42,267 nt of DNA. It comes from Ruminococcus sp. Lineage in GTDB: Bacteria > Bacillota > Clostridia > Oscillospirales > Ruminococcaceae. Within the stretch, counting starts at the first letter, position 1; each line of letters begins with the position of its first letter. Made by a program: the position numbers and the translations under genes. Below are positions 8,783 through 18,063 of this stretch, piece by piece. The notes under the pieces were generated by a model. It saw nothing but the letters and a program-made list of their open reading frames with translations, searched no databases and had not been told where the DNA came from. The stretch lies in contig JAAVHJ010000010.1 of NCBI GenBank assembly GCA_014799805.1, forward strand, positions 221,054-263,320. The letters run 5' to 3'.

Positions 8783-10087
8783 GTGGAGAAGTTTGTAATC
8801 AACGGCGGACATCCGCTGAAAGGAGAAATCTTGGTTAGCGGTGCGAAAAATTCCGCAGTGGCTATTCTTCCTGCAACACTGTTACTGGATGTTCCTTGTA
8901 TTATTGAAAATGTGCCAGATATTAGCGATGTGGAAATTTGTCTGAAAATTCTAAAAGGTCTGGGTGCAGAAGTAAAGCCTTTGAATCAACAGGGTGATAC
9001 TTATTGGATTTCTTGTCGGAATGTTTCTGATTTTTATGTTCCGTACAAAGAAGCTAAAAAAATGCGGGCATCTTATTATTTCTTGGGTGCTTTACTTGGA
9101 AGATGTGGCAATGCAAGAGCCGCTATGCCTGGGGGGTGTTCTCTTGGTGCAAGACCGATTGACCAGCATTTAAAAGCATTTGAAATTTTAGGAGCAAAGC
9201 AATTAATTGAAGACCAGCAGTCTGATATTGTAGAACTGCATGCTGAATCTCTCAGAGGCGGTAATATTAGCATGGACGTTGTTTCCGTTGGAGCAACTAT
9301 GAATGCAATTTTAGCCGCTGTCAAAGCTCCAGGGATTACTATTATTGAAAATGCGGCAAAAGAACCGCATGTCGTCGATTTAGCTAATTTTCTGAATTAT
9401 ATGGGTGCGAATATCAAGGGTGCTGGCACAGATGTGATAAAAATTGAAGGTGTGAAAAAATTAATGGGCAATGCTGGTGAAGGTTCTACTGTGGACTATC
9501 GCTATTCTATTGTTCCTGACCAGATTGAAGCTGGTACTTTTATGGTTGCCGCTGCTGCGACAAAAGGTGATGTGATTATTAAAGGCGTGATTCCTAAGCA
9601 TTTAGAAGCCATTACTGCGAAATTAATTGATTGTGGCGTGAATGTAGAAGAATTAGATAATATGGACGCAATACGGGTATCTGTAGAAAATAAAAAAATA
9701 TTTTGTCCAACGAATATTAAAACAGAGCCTTACCCTGGTTTTCCAACAGATATGCAACCGCAAATGGCAACACTCCTAACAATTGCAAATGGTGAAAGCA
9801 GTATCATGGAAAATGTCTGGGAAGACAGATTCCGTTATGTGCATGAACTTCGCAAAATGGGTGCGGAAATTAATATCACGCAAAATGGAGCAGTTGTTCG
9901 TGGTGGTGATTTGTTAACAGGTGCTTGTGTGAATGCCTGTGATTTAAGAGCAGGTGCGGCAATGATTATTGCTGGACTTATGGCAAACGGCTGTACAGAA
10001 ATTACTGAAATTCAGCATATTGAACGTGGTTATGCAGATATTGCCAAGAAACTCCGTGGAATTGGTGCGGATATTGTGAAAATATAA
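8783..10087 (+). CDS. murA: UDP-N-acetylglucosamine 1-carboxyvinyltransferase
   Basis: First committed step of peptidoglycan synthesis: transfers enolpyruvate from PEP to UDP-GlcNAc. The start was set at GTG because it follows a strong GAGGAGAG SD and opens the classic N-terminus VEKFVINGGHPLKGEI. The catalytic loop has the active-site Cys in GGCSLGARPIDQH, the fosfomycin target. PGFPTDMQPQ, VWEDRFRYVHEL and DLRAGAAMIIAGLMANG are typical. Length is 434 aa. ATGs further upstream lie within the cyclophilin gene and add non-homologous residues. A strong terminator follows. Confidence 0.96.
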   Translation: MEKFVINGGHPLKGEILVSGAKNSAVAILPATLLLDVPCIIENVPDISDVEICLKILKGLGAEVKPLNQQGDTYWISCRNVSDFYVPYKEAKKMRASYYFLGALLGRCGNARAAMPGGCSLGARPIDQHLKAFEILGAKQLIEDQQSDIVELHAESLRGGNISMDVVSVGATMNAILAAVKAPGITIIENAAKEPHVVDLANFLNYMGANIKGAGTDVIKIEGVKKLMGNAGEGSTVDYRYSIVPDQIEAGTFMVAAAATKGDVIIKGVIPKHLEAITAKLIDCGVNVEELDNMDAIRVSVENKKIFCPTNIKTEPYPGFPTDMQPQMATLLTIANGESSIMENVWEDRFRYVHELRKMGAEINITQNGAVVRGGDLLTGACVNACDLRAGAAMIIAGLMANGCTEITEIQHIERGYADIAKKLRGIGADIVKI

Positions 10088-10110
10088 TATCCTCACTTTA
10101 AGCAACTTTA

Positions 10111-10148
10111 GGCAGTGCAGTTTTTTTCTGTACTGCCACGAATTTTTT
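10111..10148 (+). terminator. Intrinsic terminator after murA
   Basis: Ten-base-pair stem (GGCAGTGCAG with CTGTACTGCC, one G-U), loop of seven T, followed by a T-rich tail. Confidence 0.85.
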
Positions 10149-10183
10149 TATCATTTTTTAATAACTGGAGGTGATTTTTTAGA

Positions 10184-10975
10184 ATGGCTAAATTTTATCC
10201 TTTGTTTAGCTCCAGTAAAGCCAATGCTTCTTATATTGGCACGAAAAATTCTGGTATTTTAATAGACGCTGGTGCAAGCTGTAAAAAAATTTTTGATGCG
10301 TTATCTTGTAATGATTTAAAACCAGCATGCATTCAAGGTATTTTTATTACACATACACATAGTGACCATATCAAAGGTCTGAAAACGCTTGTTAGTAAAC
10401 TTCATGTTCCTGTATATGCTTCTGAAATTACTCTGGAATTTTTAATCCATCAAGGGTATTTATCAGAACATACAGAAATGATTTCTGTTTCTACAGATTC
10501 AAAAATCATGCATTGTGGTGATTGTGAAATAAAAGCTTTTCCTACCATGCATGACGCAAAAGGAAGCTGTGGTTATCAGATACATACAAGTGATGATAAA
10601 TATTGTGCAGTTTGTACAGATTTAGGTATTGTTACGCCAGAAGTCAAGCAGGCACTTCATGGCTGTGATATGGTTTTGCTAGAGGCAAATTATGACCCCG
10701 ATATGCTTTGGCAAGGGACATATTCTTTTGATTTAAAACAAAGAATTACTTCTCAATATGGACATTTATCCAATCAGGATAGTGCAGAATTTGCAAATTA
10801 TTTAATTCATTCTGGTACAACCAGATTATTATTAGGACATCTTAGTCAAAATAATAATACACCAGAATTAGCTGTTTCGGCAGTGACTCGTGCTTTGCAT
10901 GAATTTATACCAGATATTGATTATTTATTAGGGGTTGCTCCTGTGGAAACAATGGGCGGAGCTGTTATTTTCTAA
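10184..10975 (+). CDS. MBL-fold metallo-hydrolase, YycJ/WalJ-like
   Basis: A 263-aa metallo-beta-lactamase superfamily protein. The metal-binding motif is THTHSDHIKGL (HxHxDH). Further ligands are seen in TMHDAKGSCGY, CTDLGIVTPEV and a late GHLSQNN, and the N-terminus FSSSKANASYIGTKNSGILIDAG matches the YycJ group. YycJ relatives are 5'-3' DNA exonucleases linked to mismatch repair in Gram-positives. The start is an ATG after GGAGGTGATTTTTTAGA, a strong SD with long spacing. Here it sits alone after murA, not in a wal operon. Confidence 0.85.
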   Translation: MAKFYPLFSSSKANASYIGTKNSGILIDAGASCKKIFDALSCNDLKPACIQGIFITHTHSDHIKGLKTLVSKLHVPVYASEITLEFLIHQGYLSEHTEMISVSTDSKIMHCGDCEIKAFPTMHDAKGSCGYQIHTSDDKYCAVCTDLGIVTPEVKQALHGCDMVLLEANYDPDMLWQGTYSFDLKQRITSQYGHLSNQDSAEFANYLIHSGTTRLLLGHLSQNNNTPELAVSAVTRALHEFIPDIDYLLGVAPVETMGGAVIF

Positions 10976-10990
10976 ATCGGGGAATTGTTT

Positions 10991-12117
10991 ATGGAATTTG
11001 TAAAAACGACATTGGGGGAATTATCTATTGATGGAAAAGGCAGTTATGGCATTGCGTCTTCTGCTGTTCCATATGATGAAAAATTATTTACATATTTACG
11101 GATTACCGATATTAATGATAATGGAACATTAAATAAATCAGGACTTATGTCTGTTAATGATAGTAAAGCTAAAAAATATTTGTTAAAACCAAATGATATT
11201 GTATTTGCAAGAACTGGAAATAGCACAGGAAGGAATTATTTTTATGATGGCACAGACGGCAATTTTGTATTTGCAGGGTTTTTAATTAAATTCAGTATTG
11301 ATGAAAAAAAGTCAATCCATATTTTATTAAATATTATTGTCTTTCACAGAGATATAAAAATTGGGTTCGTTCCTTTAGTACTGGTAGCACAAGAGGTAAT
11401 ATTAATGCTCAAACTTATGCGGATATGCCAATCATATTACCACCAAGAGAACAACAAAATTTGCTTGTTGATATATTATCTATCATTGATAATAAAATAG
11501 CATTAAATCATAAAATCAATCAAAATTTAGAACAACAGGCACAGGCTATTTTTGATAATTTTTTTCCTGATATATTAAGTAAAAACACTAATACTACAAT
11601 AGGAAATTATATTACTCCAAAACGTGGAAAAAATCTTTTATCTAAAAACGCAGTTGGTGGAAATGTTCCTGTTGTTGCTGGGGGATTAGAGCCTGCTACA
11701 TATCATAATATTGCAAATACAAAAGCACCTGTTTTGACAATATCAGCATCAGGTGCAAATGCAGGTTTTGTTAATTTATGGAATATTCCTGTTTGGTCAT
11801 CTGATTCTTCTTTTATTGATTCCAGTATGACAGATTATGTCTATTTTTGGTATATTGTTCTAAAAAAAAGACAGAAAGAAATTTTTGATGCACAAACGGG
11901 TTCTGCTCAACCGCATATATATCCTAAACAGATAACTATTATACCAATTAAAAATATTAGTATAAAAGAGATTGAAGAATTTACAAATGCAGTTAAATTT
12001 TTATTTGAATTAATAGGAAATAATAAGATAGAAAATTAAAAGCTTTCTGCATTGCGTGATTTGCTCTTACCAAAATTAATAAACGGTGAAATAGATGTGT
12101 CAAAAATTAAAATCTAA
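10991..12117 (+). pseudogene. hsdS: Type I restriction specificity subunit (hsdS), frameshifted and with an in-frame stop
   Basis: Remnant of a DNA-sequence-recognition subunit of a type I restriction-modification system. The first frame holds the N-terminal half of target-recognition domain 1 (YLRITDINDNG, DIVFARTGNSTGRNYFY). At A-run 11304-11310 the homology moves to the -1 frame, which reads NPYFIKYY, WVRSFSTGSTRGNIN and MPIILPPREQQ. The second domain and coiled coils follow (IDNKIALNHKINQNLEQQAQAIFDNFF). A TAA at 12037 then interrupts the usual C-terminus; the same frame continues as LSALRDLLLPKLINGEIDVS to 12117. No hsdM or hsdR is near. The A-run reads A AAA AAG, a classic slippery heptamer, so recoding or phase variation of the first break is possible, but the second lesion argues for decay. 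Confidence 0.85.
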
Positions 12118-12139
12118 TTTTTAGAAAAGGTGATGTTTT

Positions 12140-12613
12140 ATGTTCGTGCAATTGCTCACTGTCGGTAAACAAAAAGAACCACATTTAATTTCAGCTCAGG
12201 AAGTTTATACAAAACGCTTAACCCCTTTTTGTAAATTTCAATTTACACAACTTCCTGCCGTGAAACTTCCTGATAAGCCGTCAGAAAAAGAAATTCAAAA
12301 AGCCCTTGCACAAGAAGCAGATTTCATTCAGAAATCTAGCAAAGGCATATTAATTGCTCTTTGTATTGAGGGCAAGCAATTTTCCAGTGATAATTTTGCT
12401 AAGTTCTTCACGCAGGATTTGCCAATGCGTTCTAGTGCTGTGACATTTGTCATTGGCAGTTCTTTTGGCTTGCATGATACGATTAAAAAATTAGCATTTC
12501 AAAAGCTTTCTATGTCTAGTATGACGTTTCCACATGCATTGGCTTCTGTTATGCTCATGGAACAAATTTATAGAGCGTATCAGATTGCCAATCATACGGG
12601 TTATCATAAATAA
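12140..12613 (+). CDS. rlmH: 23S rRNA (pseudouridine-1915-N3)-methyltransferase
   Basis: SPOUT-family methyltransferase acting on helix 69 of 23S rRNA in assembled 70S ribosomes. Length of 157 aa matches the family. The SAM-binding knot is seen as VTFVIGSSFGL and the diagnostic C-terminus as LSMSSMTFPHALASVMLMEQIYRAYQI ending in YHK. The usual GGAxG of the knot appears as GSSFG. The ATG follows AAAAGGTGATG. It lies between the broken hsdS and a radical SAM gene. Confidence 0.93.
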   Translation: MFVQLLTVGKQKEPHLISAQEVYTKRLTPFCKFQFTQLPAVKLPDKPSEKEIQKALAQEADFIQKSSKGILIALCIEGKQFSSDNFAKFFTQDLPMRSSAVTFVIGSSFGLHDTIKKLAFQKLSMSSMTFPHALASVMLMEQIYRAYQIANHTGYHK

Positions 12614-12650
12614 TTTTAATAATTTTAATATTTTTTAGGAGATGATTTTT

Positions 12651-13289
12651 ATGCAAAAATCAATGACACTTAGTTATGAAGTTGGGAATAATTTATATTT
12701 AAATATTACCAATCAATGCCCTTGTCGTTGTGTATTCTGTATTCGTAAAAATGACGATGGTGCATATGGTTCTGATTCGCTTTGGTTAGAACATGAACCA
12801 ACTATGCTTGAAATGCAGGAAGATTTAAAAAAACGTGATTTAACAAAATATCAGGAACTTGTATTCTGTGGCTATGGTGAACCCCTCATGAGATTAAAAT
12901 TTGCTTGTGAATTAGCCAGTTATTTAAAAAATAATTATCCTGATATTTGCTTAAGATTAAATACAAACGGCTTAGCAGATATTTATAATCCAAAAGAAGC
13001 TTTGGCTGATAATTCTGATTCAGCAACGAAAATTTCTGCTGTATTTGATAAAGTTTCTGTTAGTTTAAATGCAGGTAGTCCTGAAATTTATCAGCAAGTC
13101 ACAAATCCTAAAAATTACCCAGAAAATGCTTTTGCAATTATGCTACATTTTGCTGAAACTTGTAAAAATCAGGGTGTAGATACTTGTTTTACTGTTGTTG
13201 ATGTGATTTCTGAATCTGAAATTGCAAAAGCACAGAAAATTGCAGATAAGTTGCAAATTCCGCTTAGTGTCAGAAAATATATTTGTTAA
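12651..13289 (+). CDS. TatD-associated radical SAM protein
   Basis: A 212-aa protein with the radical SAM 4Fe-4S motif CPCRCVFC (CxxxCxxC at Cys1, Cys5 and Cys8 of that string), preceded by LYLNITNQ. GYGEPLMRL and LRLNTNGLADIYNP match the SAM-binding part of the barrel, and VSVSLNAGSPEIYQQV the later strands. It resembles the small TatD-linked radical SAM family, whose substrate is unknown; a tatD gene is not in this window. The start was placed at the second ATG because the first one directly abuts the AGGAG SD, leaving no spacing. Confidence 0.85.
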   Translation: MQKSMTLSYEVGNNLYLNITNQCPCRCVFCIRKNDDGAYGSDSLWLEHEPTMLEMQEDLKKRDLTKYQELVFCGYGEPLMRLKFACELASYLKNNYPDICLRLNTNGLADIYNPKEALADNSDSATKISAVFDKVSVSLNAGSPEIYQQVTNPKNYPENAFAIMLHFAETCKNQGVDTCFTVVDVISESEIAKAQKIADKLQIPLSVRKYIC

Positions 13290-13311
13290 TTTTAATTTAT
13301 TAATTTTCGCT

Positions 13312-13351
13312 AAAATCAGCATTTTATTTTAGACAAAATGCTGATTTTTTT
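13312..13351 (+). terminator. Intrinsic terminator between radical SAM gene and phage cassette
   Basis: Perfect 14-bp stem (AAAATCAGCATTTT with AAAATGCTGATTTT), 9-base loop, then T's. It separates the housekeeping unit from the phage-derived genes. Confidence 0.85.
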
Positions 13352-13439
13352 GATTTATTTTTTGCAAAAGCAAAGGCTTGTATGGCTTGATACAAGTTTT
13401 TGCTTTTTTTTATGCTCTTGTGAAAGGAGGTTGTGTGTA

Positions 13440-13760
13440 ATGAAAAAAAAATCAGATACAGAGCTTGTGATTGAAGGGCTTAAAAAATTGGCATCTGGGA
13501 AAATTAATGACGCTGTTGCTCTTGTATTTGCAGAAGAAATTCCCCCTCCCGAACAACTTGCAAAATTGCAGTTATTTAATATTTCTTCTGTGAAACGTGT
13601 GAAAGGCGGTGGTGTGGAAGTGCAGTTTTTTGACAGACAAAAAGCATTGGAAAAACTTTATGAATATGCCCTTGCTGGTCAGGATGATTCTATTTCTGAA
13701 AGCTTATTAAAGGCTCTTACTGCAACAGAATCAGGTGCAAATTTCCATGAAGTTTCATAA
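13440..13760 (+). CDS. Phage terminase small subunit-like protein
   Basis: A 106-aa protein starting at an ATG after GAAAGGAGG. The segment VKRVKGGGVEVQFFDRQKALEKLYEYA matches the C-terminal oligomerisation and packaging part of small terminases, which carry a G(V/I)xVKxxDKxxALExL pattern. The usual N-terminal DNA-binding HTH region is short or absent. It overlaps the following large terminase gene by 14 bp, the expected order. In a phage, the small subunit recognises the packaging site and regulates the motor. Whether this shortened form still recognises a specific site cannot be judged. Confidence 0.65.
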   Translation: MKKKSDTELVIEGLKKLASGKINDAVALVFAEEIPPPEQLAKLQLFNISSVKRVKGGGVEVQFFDRQKALEKLYEYALAGQDDSISESLLKALTATESGANFHEVS

Positions 13761-14991
13761 ATTTTCAGCAAAACAAAAATTAGCTCTCCAATGGTGGGCA
13801 AATCCAGAATATCAAACTTATGATGCTATTATTTGTGACGGAGCTGTACGAAGTGGCAAGACTTTGTCCATGTCATTGGGATTTGTCTGTTGGGCTATGG
13901 TGACTTGTCAACATGCAAGCTTTGCCATTTGTGGCAAGACGATTACTTCTGTTGAAAGAAATTTAATCAGACCGTTAATAGCTGTTTTAGAAGATGCTGG
14001 TTTTGTTGTTCGGCAATTTCTAAGCAAGCATTATTTAGATATTACAGCTTATCATCATACAAATAGATTTTATTTATTCGGCGGTAAAGATGAAAGCTCT
14101 GCTTCTATGATTCAAGGTATGACGTTATATGGCGTTTTGCTTGATGAAGTCGCTTTAATGCCTCGGTCTTTTGTCGAACAGGCTCTTGCAAGATGTTCTG
14201 TCAATCATGCCAAACTTTGGTTTAATTGTAATCCTGAAAATCCATATCATTGGTTTTATCAGGAATGGATAAAAAAAGCAGAACAAAAACATGCTTTGTA
14301 TTTGCATTTTACAATGGATGATAATCCGTCTTTGTCTCAAACTGTCAAAGAACGTTATCAAAGAACTTATGGCGGTTTGTTTTATGACAGATTTATTTTA
14401 GGCAAGTGGACAATTTCAGAGGGCGTTGTTTATCCTATGTTTGATAAAAAAATTCATGTTGTGAAAACAATTCCAGAATGTAAAAAATATATTATTTCTT
14501 GCGATTACGGCACTGTAAATCCCACTTCTATGGGACTTTGGGGCGAATGTGATGGTATCTGGTACAGAATACAGGAATATTATTATGATTCACGGCGTGA
14601 GGGTATGCAAAAAACGGACGAAGAACATTATACAGGATTAGAATTATTAGCTGGTAATTATCCTGTAGAATGCGTTGTGGTTGACCCATCAGCAGCTAGT
14701 TTTATTGCTTGTATTCGTAAGCATCAGAAATTCAGGGTGATAAAAGCCCAAAATGATGTAATTTCTGGAATTCGACTTGTTGGCAATACATTAAGACAGG
14801 AACAAATTAAATTTCATGATTCTTGTAAAGATATTCTTCGTGAATTTACACAGTATTGCTGGAATTCTAATAGCATTGGTGATGCTCCAAAAAAAGAATA
14901 TGACCACGCTATGGACGATATGCGTTATTTTGTCAGTACGATTTTATATGGCAGACAGGATAATTTTATTGCTTTGAGTGTGAGCAGATAA
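13747..14991 (+). CDS. Phage terminase large subunit (PBSX/XtmB-type)
   Basis: DNA-packaging motor with ATPase and nuclease domains, 414 aa. Walker A-like GAVRSGKT at residues 32-39, Walker B LLDE near 131-134, a coupling motif WFNCNPENPYHWF, and nuclease Asp residues in IISCDYGTVNP, VVVDPSAASF and the late DHAMDDMRYF. The ATG was preferred over an in-frame GTG 12 bases upstream because the CAGGTG before it is a plausible SD. All key residues look intact, so the motor could be functional. Confidence 0.9.
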   Translation: MKFHKFSAKQKLALQWWANPEYQTYDAIICDGAVRSGKTLSMSLGFVCWAMVTCQHASFAICGKTITSVERNLIRPLIAVLEDAGFVVRQFLSKHYLDITAYHHTNRFYLFGGKDESSASMIQGMTLYGVLLDEVALMPRSFVEQALARCSVNHAKLWFNCNPENPYHWFYQEWIKKAEQKHALYLHFTMDDNPSLSQTVKERYQRTYGGLFYDRFILGKWTISEGVVYPMFDKKIHVVKTIPECKKYIISCDYGTVNPTSMGLWGECDGIWYRIQEYYYDSRREGMQKTDEEHYTGLELLAGNYPVECVVVDPSAASFIACIRKHQKFRVIKAQNDVISGIRLVGNTLRQEQIKFHDSCKDILREFTQYCWNSNSIGDAPKKEYDHAMDDMRYFVSTILYGRQDNFIALSVSR

Positions 14992-15021
14992 TAGAATAGC
15001 TAAGTGAGGTGAAAAAATATT

Positions 15022-16161
15022 TTGAAATTTAATTTTAAAAATTTTAAAAATTCCAGAAAACAAAAACCCGTTTTTTCGGCAGTTCAGACTGTTGGCACAA
15101 GAAAGCCAGAAGATTTTCCAGTCCAGCTTTATGCATATGATTTATTTGAAAAAATCCGCCGTACTGTGCCAATTATAGATGCTAGTATTTCTAAAATGAT
15201 TCGTTTAACAGGGTCATTTGAAATTCAATGCAGTGATGCCAGACAACAGAAATATTTAGATAATTTTTTAAAACATGTTCCTGTTGGTTTGACAGGGCAG
15301 TCTATTTATAGTTTTTTAGATTGTTATCTTGATAGTTTATTAGTTTGTGGTAACGCTGTTGGTGAAATTGTGTTAGATAAAAACTGTTCTCATATTGCTG
15401 GACTATGGAACGGTAATGTTGCGGATATTATTGTAAAAGCAGGAAGTTCCCCTATGGAACGGAAATATTTATTAAAAACAAGTAACGGTGAAATTGTTTT
15501 GAAACACCCTGAAAGAATTTTATTTTCTGCTTTGAAACCGCCAAGCGGTGGTATTTATGGCGTTTCACTGTTACAGGGACTGCCAGCTTTTGCAGAAATT
15601 TTGCTTAGAATTTATGAATGTGTCGGTCAGAATTTTGACAGAGCAGGAAATATTCGCTATGCTGTGACGTATAAGCCAACAAGTGAATCTGGTGATATGG
15701 CATATGCAAGAGAACGTGCCGAAGCTATCGCTAAAGAATGGTCTGCTGGTATGCAAGCGAGTAAATATGGCGAAATTAGGGATTTTGTTTCTGTTGGTGA
15801 TATTGATATTAAAGTAATTGGTGCAGAAAGCGAAATGCCTTTAACAGAAATTCCCGTGAGACAGCTTTTAGAACAAATGATTTCTAAGCTTTCTATTCCG
15901 CCGTTCCTACTTGGATTAAATTGGTCATCAACAGAGCGTATGTCCACACAGCAAGCAGATATTTTAACTTCAGAATTAGAATATTATCGCAGATTATTAG
16001 AACCTGTGATTTTTAAAATTGCAAAGACTTATCTGCAATTAAACGGGTCGTTTTCTGAAATAAATATTATCTGGGATAATATTAATTTACAAGACGAAGT
16101 CGAACTTGCACAGGCTCGGCTTTACAATGCACAGGCTGAAGAACTGGAAAAAAATAATTAA
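15022..16161 (+). CDS. Phage portal protein
   Basis: Forms the dodecameric ring through which DNA enters the capsid, 379 aa. RRTVPIIDASISKMIRLTGSF near the N-terminus, a core with YLDSLLVCGNAVGEIVLD, and the C-terminal LSIPPFLLGLNWSSTERMSTQQADIL followed by YRRLLEPVIFKI are typical of SPP1/PBSX-like portals. The start is a TTG, ten bases after GAGGTGA; no better start is in frame. It lies 30 bp after the terminase in standard phage order. Confidence 0.88.
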   Translation: MKFNFKNFKNSRKQKPVFSAVQTVGTRKPEDFPVQLYAYDLFEKIRRTVPIIDASISKMIRLTGSFEIQCSDARQQKYLDNFLKHVPVGLTGQSIYSFLDCYLDSLLVCGNAVGEIVLDKNCSHIAGLWNGNVADIIVKAGSSPMERKYLLKTSNGEIVLKHPERILFSALKPPSGGIYGVSLLQGLPAFAEILLRIYECVGQNFDRAGNIRYAVTYKPTSESGDMAYARERAEAIAKEWSAGMQASKYGEIRDFVSVGDIDIKVIGAESEMPLTEIPVRQLLEQMISKLSIPPFLLGLNWSSTERMSTQQADILTSELEYYRRLLEPVIFKIAKTYLQLNGSFSEINIIWDNINLQDEVELAQARLYNAQAEELEKNN

Positions 16162-16182
16162 TTTTTATGGAGGTTTATTTCT

Positions 16183-17157
16183 ATGTATAATTATACACAA
16201 GTAAAACTTGAAAAAGGTATGTATCATCTGGCAAATAAAAGCTTTTCACAGGCTTTGGAAGATTTGGACGCTACTGCACAATATGAAAATACACCACTTG
16301 CTAATTTAGATGCTTATGAACGTCAGTTAAAACGTTTTGATATTCATGTCAATGGCACATACTGCGACAGAGTAGAAAAATTTTTTACAACGACGGAAAG
16401 TGCAGTTCTGTTTCCTGAATTTATTCGCCGTGCTGTCATGCAGGGTATGAAAGAAACTGTATTATCTGGAATAACGGCTGTTGTTTCCAGAAGTGAATCT
16501 AATCGCTATCAGGGTTGCGTATTAAGTGATACGGTTGCTTATAGTACAACAAATGCAGGGCAGGAAATGCCTATTTCAACGATTATGGAAAGTGATGCTG
16601 TGACTACACTTGAAAAATATGGTCGTACTGTGAAAGCGTCTTATGAGGCAATCCGTCAGCAAAGATTAGATGTTTTTGCTGTTATGCTTCGTAGAATTGG
16701 AAAACAACTTGCGAATAGTGTCGTTTCTAAGGCTTTGCAGGTTTTAAAAACTTCTGCTAATACAAATAAAATTTCTGTAGATGAAAGCGATTTTTCTTAT
16801 TCTGATTTGGCTATGCTTTATGGTAATTTTAAAAGCTTTTCTATGAAAGCTCTGCTTGTTTCTCCAGCGGTAATGGCAAAAATTCTTGTGATGGAACAAA
16901 TGCTGGAAGCGTCTTCCAAAGATGTAACGGAAATTCGTCTGCCATTTGGAACAAAATTAATTAATTGTCCGCAATTAGATGATAATACAATTTTGGGACT
17001 GGATACAGATTTTGCTTTAGAACAAATTCAAAGTAGTGATATTGTATTAGAAACGGATAAATTAATTGACAGACAGCTTGATTGTATTGGCATTTCGGTT
17101 AATATTGGTTTCCGTACGCTTATGACAAATGCTGTTAGAATGATTGCGATTTCTTGA
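16183..17157 (+). CDS. Phage major capsid protein-like
   Basis: A 324-aa protein placed immediately after the portal. It is predicted to be a HK97-fold capsid protein from position, size and features such as the middle segment MPISTIMESDAVTTLEKYGRTVKASYEAIRQQRLDVFAVML, the KALLVSPAVMAKIL stretch and the late LPFGTKLINCPQLDDNTILGLD, which resemble the P and A domains of Bacillus/Clostridium phage capsids. The ATG has a GGAGG SD. A terminator-like hairpin follows it, a common arrangement after highly expressed capsid genes. Sequence recognition is weaker than for terminase and portal. Confidence 0.75.
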   Translation: MYNYTQVKLEKGMYHLANKSFSQALEDLDATAQYENTPLANLDAYERQLKRFDIHVNGTYCDRVEKFFTTTESAVLFPEFIRRAVMQGMKETVLSGITAVVSRSESNRYQGCVLSDTVAYSTTNAGQEMPISTIMESDAVTTLEKYGRTVKASYEAIRQQRLDVFAVMLRRIGKQLANSVVSKALQVLKTSANTNKISVDESDFSYSDLAMLYGNFKSFSMKALLVSPAVMAKILVMEQMLEASSKDVTEIRLPFGTKLINCPQLDDNTILGLDTDFALEQIQSSDIVLETDKLIDRQLDCIGISVNIGFRTLMTNAVRMIAIS

Positions 17158-17163
17158 TGTAAT

Positions 17164-17191
17164 AGCAGAGGATTTTTCCTCTGCTGTATTT
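17164..17191 (+). terminator. Hairpin after capsid gene
   Basis: Nine-bp perfect stem AGCAGAGGA/TCCTCTGCT with a TTTT loop, followed by GTATTTTA. It probably causes partial termination or stabilises the capsid mRNA 3' end. Confidence 0.6.
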
Positions 17192-17216
17192 TAAAATTCT
17201 GAAAGGATGATTTTTT

Positions 17217-18026
17217 ATGACGAATCTTGAAAAATTAAATCAATTCACCAGACGTGAATTGCAAGAAGATGAAGTCTATTTATTTGATGTAATTTTATGT
17301 GATAATAATATTGACCGTGATTTAGAATGCTTTTCTGATAAGGCGTTAGAACAGATGCAGGAATTATTTGTTGGCAAAACAGGTATTTTTGACCATAATT
17401 TAAAATCGAATAACCAAACTGCCAGAATTTATGACACGGAGCTTGTGACACTACCAGATAAATTTACAAAAGATGGCAGACCATTAATTGCTTTGAAAGC
17501 ACATGCTTATATGATTCGCACAGATTCTAATGCGGATTTTATCCGTGAAATTGATGCTGGCATTAAAAAAGAAGTTAGTGTTTCTTGTTGTGCAGAACGG
17601 CAGATTTGTTCTATCTGTGGAGCTGACAGACATGAAAGTGCTTGTAATCATATTGTCGGGAAACATTATGGCGAAAAATATTGCTATATTATTCTGGATA
17701 ATATTCAAGACGCTTATGAATGGAGTTTTGTTGCTGTTCCTGCACAGCCTAATGCAGGTGTAACAAAACATTTTCAGCATGAATCTATGCCACAGGCAAG
17801 TCCTGAATTAAATCAGCTCCTGTCTGAATTAGAATTACAAATGCGTACAGAAGTATTTCAACTTTGTGGCAAGCAATCTAATGGTGCGATTTCTAAAGCA
17901 CTTCGTACAGCGACTGATAAAATGGATTTACAGGAATTATTGCATTTTAAGCAAATGCTTCTGGAAGAACAAAAACAGGATATGTCACAGGCATATGTAC
18001 AGCTTGCTGATTTTCAGCAAAGATAA
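17217..18026 (+). CDS. Prohead protease-like protein with Cys/His cluster
   Basis: A 269-aa protein resembling phage head maturation proteases. His60 in GIFDHN and Ser121/Ser123 in KKEVSVSCC are candidate catalytic residues, and YEWSFVAVPAQPNAGVTK matches the SFVxVPAxPxA signature after the active site. A CSICG...CNH cluster (C131, C134, C143, H145) suggests a small zinc site inserted after the Ser strand. Unusually it follows the capsid gene instead of preceding it. The C-terminal 80 residues are helical and Gln-rich, possibly scaffold-like. The ATG is preceded by GAAAGGATG. Confidence 0.6.
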   Translation: MTNLEKLNQFTRRELQEDEVYLFDVILCDNNIDRDLECFSDKALEQMQELFVGKTGIFDHNLKSNNQTARIYDTELVTLPDKFTKDGRPLIALKAHAYMIRTDSNADFIREIDAGIKKEVSVSCCAERQICSICGADRHESACNHIVGKHYGEKYCYIILDNIQDAYEWSFVAVPAQPNAGVTKHFQHESMPQASPELNQLLSELELQMRTEVFQLCGKQSNGAISKALRTATDKMDLQELLHFKQMLLEEQKQDMSQAYVQLADFQQR

Positions 18027-18063
18027 AATATAAACTATAAAAATAAAAGTGAGGATTTAATTT

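Noticed and set aside
10991-12117. Functional type I restriction system
   Set aside because: No hsdM or hsdR is near, and the hsdS has both a frameshift and an early stop.
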